DNA from: Acidobacteriota bacterium
GTDB lineage: Bacteria; Acidobacteriota; Terriglobia; Acidiferrales; UBA7541
NCBI GenBank assembly: GCA_021324935.1
Contig: JAJPIE010000032.1
Span: forward strand, 1 to 61,220
Length of the DNA: 61,220 nucleotides
Reading direction: 5' to 3'
The stretch's first letter is position 1, and each line of letters starts with the position of its first letter. The translations under genes and the position numbers were made by a program. Below, in pieces: positions 9,478 through 17,992 of the stretch. Below the pieces are notes generated by a model, which was given only the letters and a program-made list of their open reading frames with translations, was not told where the DNA came from and did not search any database.

Positions 9478-10269
9478 ATGGGGATTGGCGTACATATTCA
9501 CCCGCAGGCGATTGTTTCGCCGGAGGCGAAGCTCGGCGCGGAGGTGCGCATCGGGGCGTACGCCGTGGTTGGGCCCGGCGTGGAGCTGGGCGACGCCTGC
9601 GAGCTGCACGAGCACGCCGTGGTGCGCGGGCCGGCGAGGTTCGGCCCCGGCAATCACTTTCATTCGTTTTGCTTGATTGGCGGCGACCCGCAGGATTACA
9701 CCTTTCGCGGCGAACACGTGGAGCTGGTCGCGGGTAGCGGCAATATTTTTCGCGAGTATGTAACCGTCAGCCGGGGCACCGCCAAGGGCGGCGGCGTCAC
9801 GCGCATCGGGGACAACAATTTTTTCCTGGCTTATTCGCATGTGGGTCACGACTGCCAGATCGGCAGCAACACACTGTTCGTCAACGGGGCCACGCTCGCC
9901 GGCCACGTGACCGTGCAGGATTTCGTCACCCTGGGCGCGTTTTCGCCGGTGCACCAGTTCTGCCGGCTGGGCCGCTACGCCTATATCGGCGCGTCCACCG
10001 TGATCACGCAGGATGTGCCGCCGTTTTCGCTGATTGTCACCGGGCGCGAAACGCGCTGCTTCGGACCCAACACGATTGGGCTGGAGCGCAAGGGCTTTTC
10101 CCCCGAGCGGATCAAAGCGCTGCAGAAAGCGTTTCGCCTGCTGACGCGCTCGAAGAAAAACACCTCCCAGGCGCTGGAAGAGATGCGCGCCACGATGCTG
10201 GACTCCGAAGACGTGAAAGAACTCGTGCAATTCGTGGAAAAGGCCGAGCGCGGCATCGTGAAGTCGTAG
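9478..10269 (+). CDS. lpxA: Acyl-ACP--UDP-N-acetylglucosamine O-acyltransferase LpxA
   Basis: First step of lipid A synthesis: transfer of a 3-hydroxyacyl chain to UDP-GlcNAc. The 263-residue sequence is a left-handed beta-helix built from hexapeptide repeats. It contains the catalytic His in SHVGHDCQIG, the LpxA-typical GGDPQDYTFRGE segment and a C-terminal helical region from about residue 195. The ATG follows the fabZ TAA with no spacer. A Gfo/Idh oxidoreductase two genes downstream raises the possibility that the sugar acceptor is a 3-amino derivative, but this cannot be read from the sequence. Confidence 0.95.
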   Translation: MGIGVHIHPQAIVSPEAKLGAEVRIGAYAVVGPGVELGDACELHEHAVVRGPARFGPGNHFHSFCLIGGDPQDYTFRGEHVELVAGSGNIFREYVTVSRGTAKGGGVTRIGDNNFFLAYSHVGHDCQIGSNTLFVNGATLAGHVTVQDFVTLGAFSPVHQFCRLGRYAYIGASTVITQDVPPFSLIVTGRETRCFGPNTIGLERKGFSPERIKALQKAFRLLTRSKKNTSQALEEMRATMLDSEDVKELVQFVEKAERGIVKS

Positions 10270-10283
10270 AAGAACGGAATTTC

Positions 10284-11156
10284 ATGCCAGAAACATCGCA
10301 GAGCGCCGGTTGGGGACTGATCGCAGGGAACGGACGCTTCCCATTCCTGGTGCTGGAGGGCGCGCGCAGCCAGGGCATCGAAATGGCGGTGATCGCGCTG
10401 AAGGAAGAAGCTTCGCCGGAACTGGAAAAGTCGGCGAAGCGGCTGCACTGGGTCAGCCTCGGCGAACTCAGCAAGGCGATCGAGCTGATGCAGCGGGAAG
10501 GCGTGAAGCGCGCTGTGATGGCCGGACAGGTGAAGCACAACAAAATTTTCAGTTCGATTCGCCCGGACTGGAAGCTGGCCAAGCTGCTGTTTTCACTGCC
10601 GCGGAAAAATACCGATTCGCTGATTGGCGCGGTGGCCAAGGTGCTCGAGGAGGAAGGCATTCAACTGGTGGACTCCACGCTGTTCCTGAAGCCGCTGCTG
10701 CCCGAGGCTGGGGTGCTGACGCGGCGCGCGCCCAACGAACACGAAGCCGCGGACATCGAGTACGGACTGGGCATCGCGCGGCACATCGCCGCAAGAGACA
10801 TCGGGCAGACCGTGGTGGTGGCGGAGCGCGCCTGCGTGGCCGTGGAAGCCATGGAAGGCACCGACGAGACCATTGCGCGGGCGGCGCGCTTTGCCAATGG
10901 CAAACCACTCGTGGTGGTCAAGGTGAGTAAGCCGAAACAAGACATGCGCTTCGATGTACCCGTGGTCGGTTTGCCCACCGTCGAATCCTTGAAGCGGGCC
11001 GGCGCCACGGCTCTGGCCATTGATGCAAACCGCACTCTGCTTTTTGACCGGGAACAACTGATTGCCATGGCCGACGACGCCGGAATCGCCGTGCAGGCGT
11101 TTCCCACGCCGGCCGCGGAACCTTCGGGCGATCCCAAGGGAATGACCAAGGAATGA
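10284..11156 (+). CDS. lpxI: UDP-2,3-diacylglucosamine pyrophosphatase LpxI (DUF1009)
   Basis: A 290-residue protein starting MPETSQSAGWGLIAGNGRFP. It matches the LpxI family, which replaces LpxH in many Gram-negative bacteria and makes lipid X from UDP-diacylglucosamine. Family hallmarks seen are LIAGNGRFPFLV at the N-terminus, AVMAGQVKHNKIF, NEHEAADIEYGLGIA and the C-terminal VVGLPTVESLKRAGATALAI. Placement directly after lpxA (14 bp) supports the call. The stop overlaps the next start by ATGA. Confidence 0.9.
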   Translation: MPETSQSAGWGLIAGNGRFPFLVLEGARSQGIEMAVIALKEEASPELEKSAKRLHWVSLGELSKAIELMQREGVKRAVMAGQVKHNKIFSSIRPDWKLAKLLFSLPRKNTDSLIGAVAKVLEEEGIQLVDSTLFLKPLLPEAGVLTRRAPNEHEAADIEYGLGIARHIAARDIGQTVVVAERACVAVEAMEGTDETIARAARFANGKPLVVVKVSKPKQDMRFDVPVVGLPTVESLKRAGATALAIDANRTLLFDREQLIAMADDAGIAVQAFPTPAAEPSGDPKGMTKE

Positions 11157-12163
11157 GCGGGCGGCTGGGTGCGGGCGGAGAAAACCGGAAGATTCGCGTA
11201 GCAGTGGTCGGGACCGGAGAGTTCGGCCGCAACCACGCGCGTGTCTATCGCGAGATGGACACCGTGGAGCTTGTTGGCGTGCTCGACCGCGATGCGACGC
11301 GTGCCCGGAAGATCGCGCAAGAATTTGGCGTGCGGGCGTTCCAAGGTTTGGACGAGTTGCGGGGAACCGTGGACGCCGCCAGCGTGGCCGTGCCGACCGT
11401 GGCGCATGCAGAGGTCGGCTGCCGTCTGATGGCCATGGGCGTGGACACCCTGGTGGAAAAGCCGATGGCGGCAACGTTGGCGGAAGCCGACGAACTGCTC
11501 GATGCCTCGCGCAAGCACCAGCGGATTCTGCAGGTGGGCCACGTGGAGCGCTTCAATCCTGCGGTAATTGCCGCGGAGCCAATCCTCAACCGCCCGCTGT
11601 TTTTCGAGGTCCACAGGCTGGGCGTGTTCACGCCGCGCAGCTTGGACGTCGAAGTGATCTACGACTTGATGATTCACGACCTGGATATCTTGCTGGCTCT
11701 GGTGAAGGAGCCGGTGACGGAAGTGAAGGCCGTGGGCATTCCCGTGTTGACCGACAAGGTGGACATCGCCCACGCGAGGCTGGAATTCGAAGGTGGGGCA
11801 GTGGCCAACGTCACCGCCAGCCGCGTTTCCACGGAGCGTGTGCGCAAGATGCGTTTTTTTCAGCAGCACGAATACATTTCGCTTGACTATGCGCGGCGCG
11901 ATGCCTTGCGCGTGGGCGTGAAGAAGCCCGGACCGCAGCCGGAGTTCGGCTTCGAAAAACTGCCTGCGCCAACCACCGAGCCGCTGCGCGCCGAATTGGA
12001 GGCGTTTGCCATGGCCGTGCGCATGCGCGTGGCGCCCAAGACGGACGGCTTTGCCGGGCGTGCGGCGCTTCAGTTGGCCGATCGCGTCATGCAAAGCATC
12101 CGGGAGCACGACGAGCGCGTCCAACCTGTAGCCAAGGGCTCTCCGGATAAAACGAGACAATGA
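11153..12163 (+). CDS. Gfo/Idh/MocA-family oxidoreductase in the lipid A operon
   Basis: A 336-residue NAD(P)-dependent sugar oxidoreductase. The Rossmann fingerprint is VAVVGTGEFGRNHARV (about residues 16-31), the EKP motif lies in LVEKPMAATL, and the probable catalytic region is LMIHDLDILLAL. It sits between lpxI and a tonB-like gene with 4-bp overlaps on both sides, so it is very probably made with the lipid A enzymes. Known lipid A-linked members (GnnA) oxidise UDP-GlcNAc at C3 before transamination. No GnnB-type aminotransferase is present here, so that role is a hypothesis only. Confidence 0.8.
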   Translation: MSGRLGAGGENRKIRVAVVGTGEFGRNHARVYREMDTVELVGVLDRDATRARKIAQEFGVRAFQGLDELRGTVDAASVAVPTVAHAEVGCRLMAMGVDTLVEKPMAATLAEADELLDASRKHQRILQVGHVERFNPAVIAAEPILNRPLFFEVHRLGVFTPRSLDVEVIYDLMIHDLDILLALVKEPVTEVKAVGIPVLTDKVDIAHARLEFEGGAVANVTASRVSTERVRKMRFFQQHEYISLDYARRDALRVGVKKPGPQPEFGFEKLPAPTTEPLRAELEAFAMAVRMRVAPKTDGFAGRAALQLADRVMQSIREHDERVQPVAKGSPDKTRQ

Positions 12164-13488
12164 TTCCCAGAACCCTAGTTCCGGAAGGTGCGCGTTTGCC
12201 CGCCGAACAGATTCCCTCAACGCGGCGCCGGCCGACGAATCTCGACGAGCGCACACTCGTTCCCTCGGCGCTCCCCATTATCCAGCTCGACGGCAAGAGC
12301 ACTATCCCTACGAACCTGCCTCTCGAAGCCATTGCTTCCCGCACCGTTGTGCCGCGCGACATCAACGTCGAGCTGGTGCAGACGCCGGAAGAGTCCACGC
12401 TGCCCCCGCAGCCGACCGAAATGGACGAGCGCATCACCATTCCCGTGGGCGCCGTTCCTCCGGAAGAGTTGCCGCCGCTGCCAGAGGTTTCCGAAGAGCT
12501 GGTCGAGCCGGACATTATCCGCACCGGCGAAGTGGCGTTTTTGCCCCCGGTCGAACGCGATTACCGCGGAACCGATGAGCGCATTGCCCGATGGATTTCG
12601 ATGGCGCTGTATGCGCTGCTTTTGTTGTCGCTGCCATACACGCCGAAACTCTTCAGGGCGCATGTGCCGACCGCCGAGGAGCAGGAAATCGCGCGCCGTC
12701 AGATGGTGGTGCTGCTGCCGCCGGGAGCGCTGGAATCGCTGAAGCCTTCGCCGCCGCCCGCGCCCCACGCCCCCGTGCATGTGGACCCGCGCATCATCAA
12801 TCGGATTGCGCCACCGGCGCCGGCGCCTCCCCCGCCAACGCCGCAACCCGAAGCGCCAAAGAGGGAATTGCCAAGCGCGCCAATGCCGCAGCCCAACGTT
12901 GCACAGCAGACTCCGCCGGCGACGCAGCCTTCGCAGGGTGATCTGCCGAAGCCGCAGGTGAAGCTGGAAAATCCGGACATGCCCGTGCCGCAAAAGGGCT
13001 TGATTCTGCCCAAATCGGATTCGCCCGGCGACTTAATTCGAGACGCCGCGCGCGGCACCAAGCCGAACGCGCCCATCGCCATGGGCGGCGGGCCTGTTTC
13101 CGGCGTACGTGGCGGCGGTGGCACCGGGCATGGCACGGCGGCCGCCGGCATCGAGATGCTCACGGACACGCAGGGCGTGGATTTCAACGACTACCTGCGC
13201 CGGATTTATTACATCGTGAAGAACAACTGGTACGCGGTGATGCCGCCTTCGGTGAGCCTCGGCGATCAGGGCGTGGTTTCGCTGCAATTCCGCATTCTGC
13301 GCGACGGCACGGTGCCGGATGGCATGCCGGTGCAGGTGTATGGCTCGGGCAAGGAGCCGCTGGATCGCGCTGCGTATTCCTCGATTCGCGCGTCAAATCC
13401 CTTTCCCCCGCTGCCTTCGCAATTCACGGGGCCCTACATCGAATTGCGCTACACGTATTACTACAACATTCAACCGCCGAACCAGTAA
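12160..13488 (+). CDS. TonB-family energy-transducing protein with an N-terminal repeat region
   Basis: A 442-residue protein. Residues 1-140 are presumably cytoplasmic and carry a repeated R-T-L-V-P type motif at residues 4, 31, 61 and 91. One transmembrane helix follows near residues 144-162 (ISMALYALLLLSLPY), then a long Pro-rich spacer (about 190-270), a Gly-rich patch, and a C-terminal TonB/TolA-like domain (about 355-442, with YYIVKNNWYAVMPPS and GVVSLQFRILRDGTV). It should couple inner-membrane energy to outer-membrane transport or envelope functions. The long N-terminus before the helix is unusual for TonB. Overlaps the preceding gene by ATGA. Confidence 0.8.
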   Translation: MIPRTLVPEGARLPAEQIPSTRRRPTNLDERTLVPSALPIIQLDGKSTIPTNLPLEAIASRTVVPRDINVELVQTPEESTLPPQPTEMDERITIPVGAVPPEELPPLPEVSEELVEPDIIRTGEVAFLPPVERDYRGTDERIARWISMALYALLLLSLPYTPKLFRAHVPTAEEQEIARRQMVVLLPPGALESLKPSPPPAPHAPVHVDPRIINRIAPPAPAPPPPTPQPEAPKRELPSAPMPQPNVAQQTPPATQPSQGDLPKPQVKLENPDMPVPQKGLILPKSDSPGDLIRDAARGTKPNAPIAMGGGPVSGVRGGGGTGHGTAAAGIEMLTDTQGVDFNDYLRRIYYIVKNNWYAVMPPSVSLGDQGVVSLQFRILRDGTVPDGMPVQVYGSGKEPLDRAAYSSIRASNPFPPLPSQFTGPYIELRYTYYYNIQPPNQ

Positions 13489-13539
13489 CACGCGCTTTAG
13501 CCTGTGCAGTCGCGCCACGCGCACCAATCGCAACACAAG

Positions 13540-13557
13540 CAAGAATGCCTGTGCCAC
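13540..13557 (-). repeat. Dispersed short repeat, copy 1
   Basis: On the minus strand this reads GTGGCACAGGCATTCTTG. The same word recurs at 36999-37016 (17 of 18 identical) and 51565-51582 (about 15 of 18). All copies are intergenic and close to a gene start. I associate this repeat with acidobacterial genomes from memory. Confidence 0.55.
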
Positions 13558-13566
13558 ACTATCCCC

Positions 13567-13668
13567 ATGAAGCTCTCCCGGCACCAGGTAATCGGAAGCA
13601 TTCTGCTGGCGATGATTGTGTTGGCAATCCTGCTAATTCGCGCCTGGCCGCTGCTGTTTCCCAAATGA
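13567..13668 (+). CDS. Possible 33-residue single-span membrane protein
   Basis: MKLSRHQVIGSILLAMIVLA starts a short ORF that is almost entirely one hydrophobic helix flanked by basic residues and ending LLFPK. Its TGA overlaps the miaA ATG by the classical ATGA, which supports translation. Function unknown; it could be a leader cistron whose translation feeds miaA. Confidence 0.45.
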   Translation: MKLSRHQVIGSILLAMIVLAILLIRAWPLLFPK

Positions 13669-14603
13669 ACGCCTCTTTGGAATTCCCCCTCATCGCGATT
13701 GTCGGACCCACGGCTTCCGGCAAGTCTGCACTGGGCGTCTGGCTGGCGCTGCAACTTGGCGGCGATGTCGTGGCCTGCGATTCCACGCAGCTCTATCGCG
13801 GATTTGATATCGGCACGGCGAAACCGACGCTCGAGGAGCGCCGCGGCGTGCCGCATCATCTGATTGACGTGCTCGACCCTGGGGAAGCGGCAACGGCCGG
13901 GAGCTATCGCGAGCGGGCCGAGGCCGTGCTGGAAGGTCTTCGCGTACGGAAGCGGCTTCCGATTTTCACCGTCGGAACCGGGCTGTATCTGCGCGCGCTG
14001 CTGGAGGGGCTGGCAAATGTCCCGCTGCGTTCGGAAGAGCTGCGCGAACGCTTGCGCGCCAGCGCGTCGGCGCATCCGCCGGGGCACTTGCACCGCATCC
14101 TGAAGCGGATGGATCGCGCTTCGGCGGATAAAATCGCGCCGGCGGACGAGCAGAAGCTGATTCGCGCCATCGAAGTCTGCCTGCTGGCGAAAAAGCCTCT
14201 ATCCGAACTCCATCGCGAAGCGAAAAATCCGCTGCGCGGCTGGCGGGCCATCCAGATTGGATTGGCGCCGGACCGCGAAGCGCTCTACGAGCGCATTCAC
14301 GCCCGCACAGACGCGATGCTGGCCGCGGGGTGGATGGACGAAGTACGCGGCTTGATGTCCAGCGGCATGCCGGCAGACGCGAAGCCGTTCGACTTCATCG
14401 GCTATCGCGAACTGCGCGCCGTGTCGCAGGGCGCGTTGCAACTTGACGAAGCACGCGCCGCGATTCAACAGGCGACCCGCCGCTACGCCAAGCGGCAACT
14501 CACGTGGTTCCGGCGCGACCCCCGTATTCACTGGATTGCCGGCTTCGGCCACGAGCCTGCCATTCAACGGCAGGCGCTCTCTTACCTTCAAGGGCAGCTT
14601 TAG
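13665..14603 (+). CDS. miaA: tRNA dimethylallyltransferase MiaA
   Basis: Adds a dimethylallyl group to A37 of tRNAs reading UNN codons. The 312-residue protein starts MNASLEFPLIAIVGPTASGK, giving the P-loop GPTASGKS near residue 12. Further family motifs are DSTQLYRGFDIGTAKP (substrate-binding Asp), TVGTGLYLRALL, and FDFIGYREL followed by the ARRYAKRQLTWFRR-like basic helix (here TRRYAKRQLTWFRR). The upstream in-frame extension to 13545 is out of family and overlaps the small ORF, so 13665 is chosen. Confidence 0.93.
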   Translation: MNASLEFPLIAIVGPTASGKSALGVWLALQLGGDVVACDSTQLYRGFDIGTAKPTLEERRGVPHHLIDVLDPGEAATAGSYRERAEAVLEGLRVRKRLPIFTVGTGLYLRALLEGLANVPLRSEELRERLRASASAHPPGHLHRILKRMDRASADKIAPADEQKLIRAIEVCLLAKKPLSELHREAKNPLRGWRAIQIGLAPDREALYERIHARTDAMLAAGWMDEVRGLMSSGMPADAKPFDFIGYRELRAVSQGALQLDEARAAIQQATRRYAKRQLTWFRRDPRIHWIAGFGHEPAIQRQALSYLQGQL

Positions 14604-14768
14604 GCTGGAGGCTTTTCCACTTCCGCCGAATTGCAAGACCGCCTGCAAATGTGTCCGTGGGCACGCGAGGCGGTATTTCCGAACACGGAATTCTTGAACG
14701 ATGTGTGCTTAATGGCTCTCAGTGAATCCGAGAAAGTCTCGTGTCCCGGTACGAATACGGAGAACTCC

Positions 14769-16703
14769 ATGACAGCAGAAGCGAAGATTCGTTTTATGGG
14801 TGTGTTTGTGTTGCTTGTCACAATGGCCGCCCTCCCAGATGTTTCCTACGCCCAGCGCAGTTTGAATCAAAATTGTGGTCCCGTGGATAACCTGACCTAC
14901 ATTCCCAACAACAATGCCACCGGCCAGGTGTTTCACGGCGACGGCGCATCGAATAATGGCGCTGGTGGCTGGAGCACGCTGAAGGCAGACGTGAACCAGT
15001 GCGAGCGCTGCTACGTGGCCGCCTGGGGCTATGGTTCCCATCCGCAGGGCGGCAAGTGTTGTCGCCGATAAAGCGGCCACGGCGCTTTGCATGGAGTGCC
15101 ACCGGGAAGAAAACGTAATGCCCGCCAATTCGAATACCAACCCGCCTGTCGCCGGCAGCATCAATCCCGCAAGCACGCTGGTCACACAGGACGCCGGCTA
15201 TTGCTCCGGCCTCTCCGGGAATGGCTATGCGGCATGCGTCGCGAATCCGGAAAGCCACTGGATTTACAGCCGAATTTCGGTTATGGCAAAGGCCAGGAGT
15301 TCCTCAACAGCCCACACGCGCAATTCACCGGAACGGTGCTCCAGAACGCGCAGCATTCGGCGGATCTTTCCGTCACCATTGCCGGGACGTACGCCAGTCA
15401 ATTTGTCGATCCGGGGAATAAGCTCCACAACCACGGCTGTACCGGCTGTCATGATCCCCACCAGAGCACAGTTGCCGCCGTCGGCGCTCCGAAGCCAATT
15501 GTGAATCAGTGCGACAGTTGCCACCCGTTGGCAGCCAACATCATGAACACCATCAACCATCCGATGGGGCCCGGTACGCCGTTCCCAACCGGCGCGCCCT
15601 ATGACGTTCCGGGGGCGTGCATCCTCTGCCACATGCAGGCCGCGCTGGGCCGCGCCAACAGCCACGTGTTTCGTATCAATTTCGACGCGAATTACCGGAC
15701 CTTACCGACGCCCGATCAGCTTTACAACCGGGGCATCACCGCGCCGGCCGCCGCTCCGGACGTTTCGGAAAAGACCGGCCTGACATATGCACCTGCAGTG
15801 TGGCTGGATGTGGATCTCGCTTGCGGACAGTGCCACGTTGGCGGCGATGGAATCACGAATCCTTACAACTTGACGCTGCCGCCGGGAATGCCCGGAGCGC
15901 ATGCTTATACAAGGTCGCAACTCGCGTACTGGGCTTCGGTGATGCATCCGCCGGATCCGGGAGTTCCAGCGCAGACTTTCTCGCCTGCGCAGGGGACCTA
16001 CAGTGCGCAACTATCGGTGACCATTTCCGACCCGCAAAGCGGCGCGACCATCTACTACACCACCGACGGGTCAACGCCAACCACCAGTTCGCCAGTTTAT
16101 GCTTCGCCGATTCCGATCCTCGCCAGCACCACTCTGAAAGCTATGGCCACCTATCCGGGCATCAAGAACAGCACGGTGACGACAGGGACTTATTTCCTCA
16201 ATCTGCCGCTGGCGCCCGTGCCGGTGTTTTCGCCGCTGCCTTCCACCTACGCTTCGGCGCAATCGGTGAAACTCTCGAACACCGCGAATTTGCCGATGTT
16301 TTACACGCCGGACGGTTCGGCTCCCACGATCAAATCCACTCCGTATGCGGCGCCGATCGCGGTGAACCAGAACACTACAATCAAGGCCATCACCTACGCC
16401 TCCGGTTATCAGGCGAGCGGAGTTTCCACCGGCAACTACTTCATCCAGGCCCCGACTCCCACGTTCACGCCCGCTTCCGGAACGTACTACGTAGCGGTGA
16501 GCGTCACCATTTCGGACACGGCCAGCGGTGAAACGACCTACTACACGACCAATGGGTCGATTCCGACGGCGTCTTCGACCTCGTGCGCCAACCCATGCGC
16601 CGTGACCATCTCGACCACCTCGACCCTGCGCGCCATCGCTGCAGGCACGGGCATTTCCCAGAGCGGCGTGGCCTTTGCCACTTACACCATCACCGGCCCG
16701 TGA
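14769..16703 (+). pseudogene. Multiheme cytochrome c with three chitobiase-type C-terminal repeats, two frameshifts
   Basis: Starts MTAEAKIRFMGVF with an SD (GGAG) 6 nt before it and a signal peptide ending at VSYAQ. Heme motifs appear in three frame segments. Segment one has a defective CERCY (Tyr for His). After a frame change near 15054 there is CMECH. After a second change at 15270/15271 (one C missing) come CTGCH, CDSCH, CILCH and CGQCH. The last segment then carries three tandem repeats of about 80 residues (from about 15961, 16210 and 16450), each with a YYTTDGSTPT-like core, as in CHB_HEX_C domains. The first and last segments share a frame, so the two indels cancel. Either two sequencing errors or a decaying gene. 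Confidence 0.7.
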
Positions 16704-16745
16704 GCCACGAGCGAGCACATCTCCGCAAACTTTGGAATCGCCGAG

Positions 16746-17732
16746 TTAAACAGCTCCCGCGAGGACACGGGCAAAGACGTCGTGGTCCACGTTGCCGCCC
16801 GTCGCGATCAGGCCGATGCGCTTGCCCTCGATCTGCGTGGCTTCTTTCTGTGCGGCGGCGAGCGTCGCGGCGCCCGCGCCTTCCACCACATTGTGCGTAT
16901 CGATGAAGAGGGCGCGCATGGCCGCGGCCACTTCGGCGTCGGTGACGCGGACGACGTGGTCCACGTTGTGCAGCATCACCTGTAACGATTCTTCGATGCC
17001 TCTGCGGCAGGCCAGTCCGTCGGCGAGCACGGTCTGCGCCGGGGCTTCCACGATTTTGCGTGCGCCGAACGAGAGCGCGTACATCGGCGCCTGATCGGAA
17101 ACCACGCCCACAATCTTGGTTTGCAACCGCAGTGCGTTGCGCACCGCCGAGGCCGAACAAATGCCAGAACCCATCCCGATCGGCACGTACACGACATCGA
17201 GTTGCGGCACGGCGGTGAACAGTTCTAGCCAATAGGTGGCGATCCCCGTCACGATGTCGCGGTGATACGGCGGCACGATGTGGTAGCCTCGCTCCCCGCC
17301 AAGCTTGATCGCGTATTCCAGCGCGGACTGGAAATCCTTTCCGTGCTCGATCAATTGCGCGCCTTGGGCTCGCATCGCGGCGTTTTTCTCCACGCTGTTG
17401 CCGCGCGGCACCACGATGATGCACGGAAGATTTTTCCGTTGTGCCGCCAGCGCCACGGACTGGCCATGGTTCCCGCGCGTGGCCGCAATCAGTCCGCGCG
17501 TGCCGGGCTCCCGCTGCAGGAGCTTTTCGACGTAAACAATCGCCGTGCGCGCCTTGAACGCCCCGATTGGGGTGTGGTTCTCATGTTTCAGCCACACCTC
17601 CGTGCCCAGTCGCTGGCAAAGCAGTGGCCAGCGGTATTGCGGCGTCGGCGGCATCAGGCGGTAGATAATCTCGCCCGCCGCGCGCACCTCGTCCAGAGTT
17701 GGCAAACCGGAAGTTGCCGTTCCCACGCTCAT
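16746..17732 (-). CDS. PLP-dependent threonine/serine dehydratase family enzyme
   Basis: A 328-residue fold-type II PLP enzyme. The Schiff-base Lys is in GAFKART (about residue 58), an Asn-containing loop is seen in TRGNHGQSVALAA, and the phosphate-binding Gly loop is VPIGMGSGICSASA. The C-terminal ATGGNVD closes the catalytic domain. There is no regulatory ACT domain, so it is of the short catabolic type. Probable reaction: threonine or serine deamination to a 2-keto acid; relatives act on other hydroxyamino acids. The Met at 17732 (MSVGTATSG) is preferred to 17807. Confidence 0.8.
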   Translation of the reverse strand: MSVGTATSGLPTLDEVRAAGEIIYRLMPPTPQYRWPLLCQRLGTEVWLKHENHTPIGAFKARTAIVYVEKLLQREPGTRGLIAATRGNHGQSVALAAQRKNLPCIIVVPRGNSVEKNAAMRAQGAQLIEHGKDFQSALEYAIKLGGERGYHIVPPYHRDIVTGIATYWLELFTAVPQLDVVYVPIGMGSGICSASAVRNALRLQTKIVGVVSDQAPMYALSFGARKIVEAPAQTVLADGLACRRGIEESLQVMLHNVDHVVRVTDAEVAAAMRALFIDTHNVVEGAGAATLAAAQKEATQIEGKRIGLIATGGNVDHDVFARVLAGAV

Positions 17733-17865
17733 CGCCGCACCTCGTCTTTCCACCTTGCTGCCCACGCGAGAAATTGTCCGGTGAACAGGGCCGAGAGTTA
17801 GGTCCACTTTGGCCTATCGAGCTATGGAAAACGCCAAGCCATGGGGGAGGAATTTGCCTTTCCTA

Positions 17866-17912
17866 CCTGGCACCCGCTCCTGCCAGGGTGTCAACGGAGC
17901 CGAATCGGCTCC
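17866..17912 (+). promoter_or_regulatory. Two strong tandem hairpins upstream of the redoxin/SnoaL gene
   Basis: CCTGGCA (17866-17872) pairs perfectly with TGCCAGG (17881-17887). Then GGAGCCG (17896-17902) pairs with CGGCTCC (17906-17912). They lie in the gap between the divergent dehydratase gene and the redoxin gene, 80-120 nt before its ATG. No U-tract follows, so a leader structure is as likely as a terminator. Confidence 0.4.
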
Positions 17913-17992
17913 AGCTTCAGAGATTGGAATCTTTACGTATCCGGGCGTTCGAACCTGTGTATCTAACGGGCGAGTAGCAAAGGGGGCATTCT

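Noticed and set aside
8977..10230. A 417-codon minus-strand ORF
   Set aside because: Antisense to fabZ and lpxA; very rich in His and Arg, no motif.
10661..12256. A 531-codon minus-strand ORF
   Set aside because: Antisense to lpxI and the Gfo/Idh gene; no recognisable domain.
17941..17965. tRNA T-arm-like GTTCGAA
   Set aside because: The flanking bases do not pair into a T-arm and no acceptor or anticodon arms surround it.
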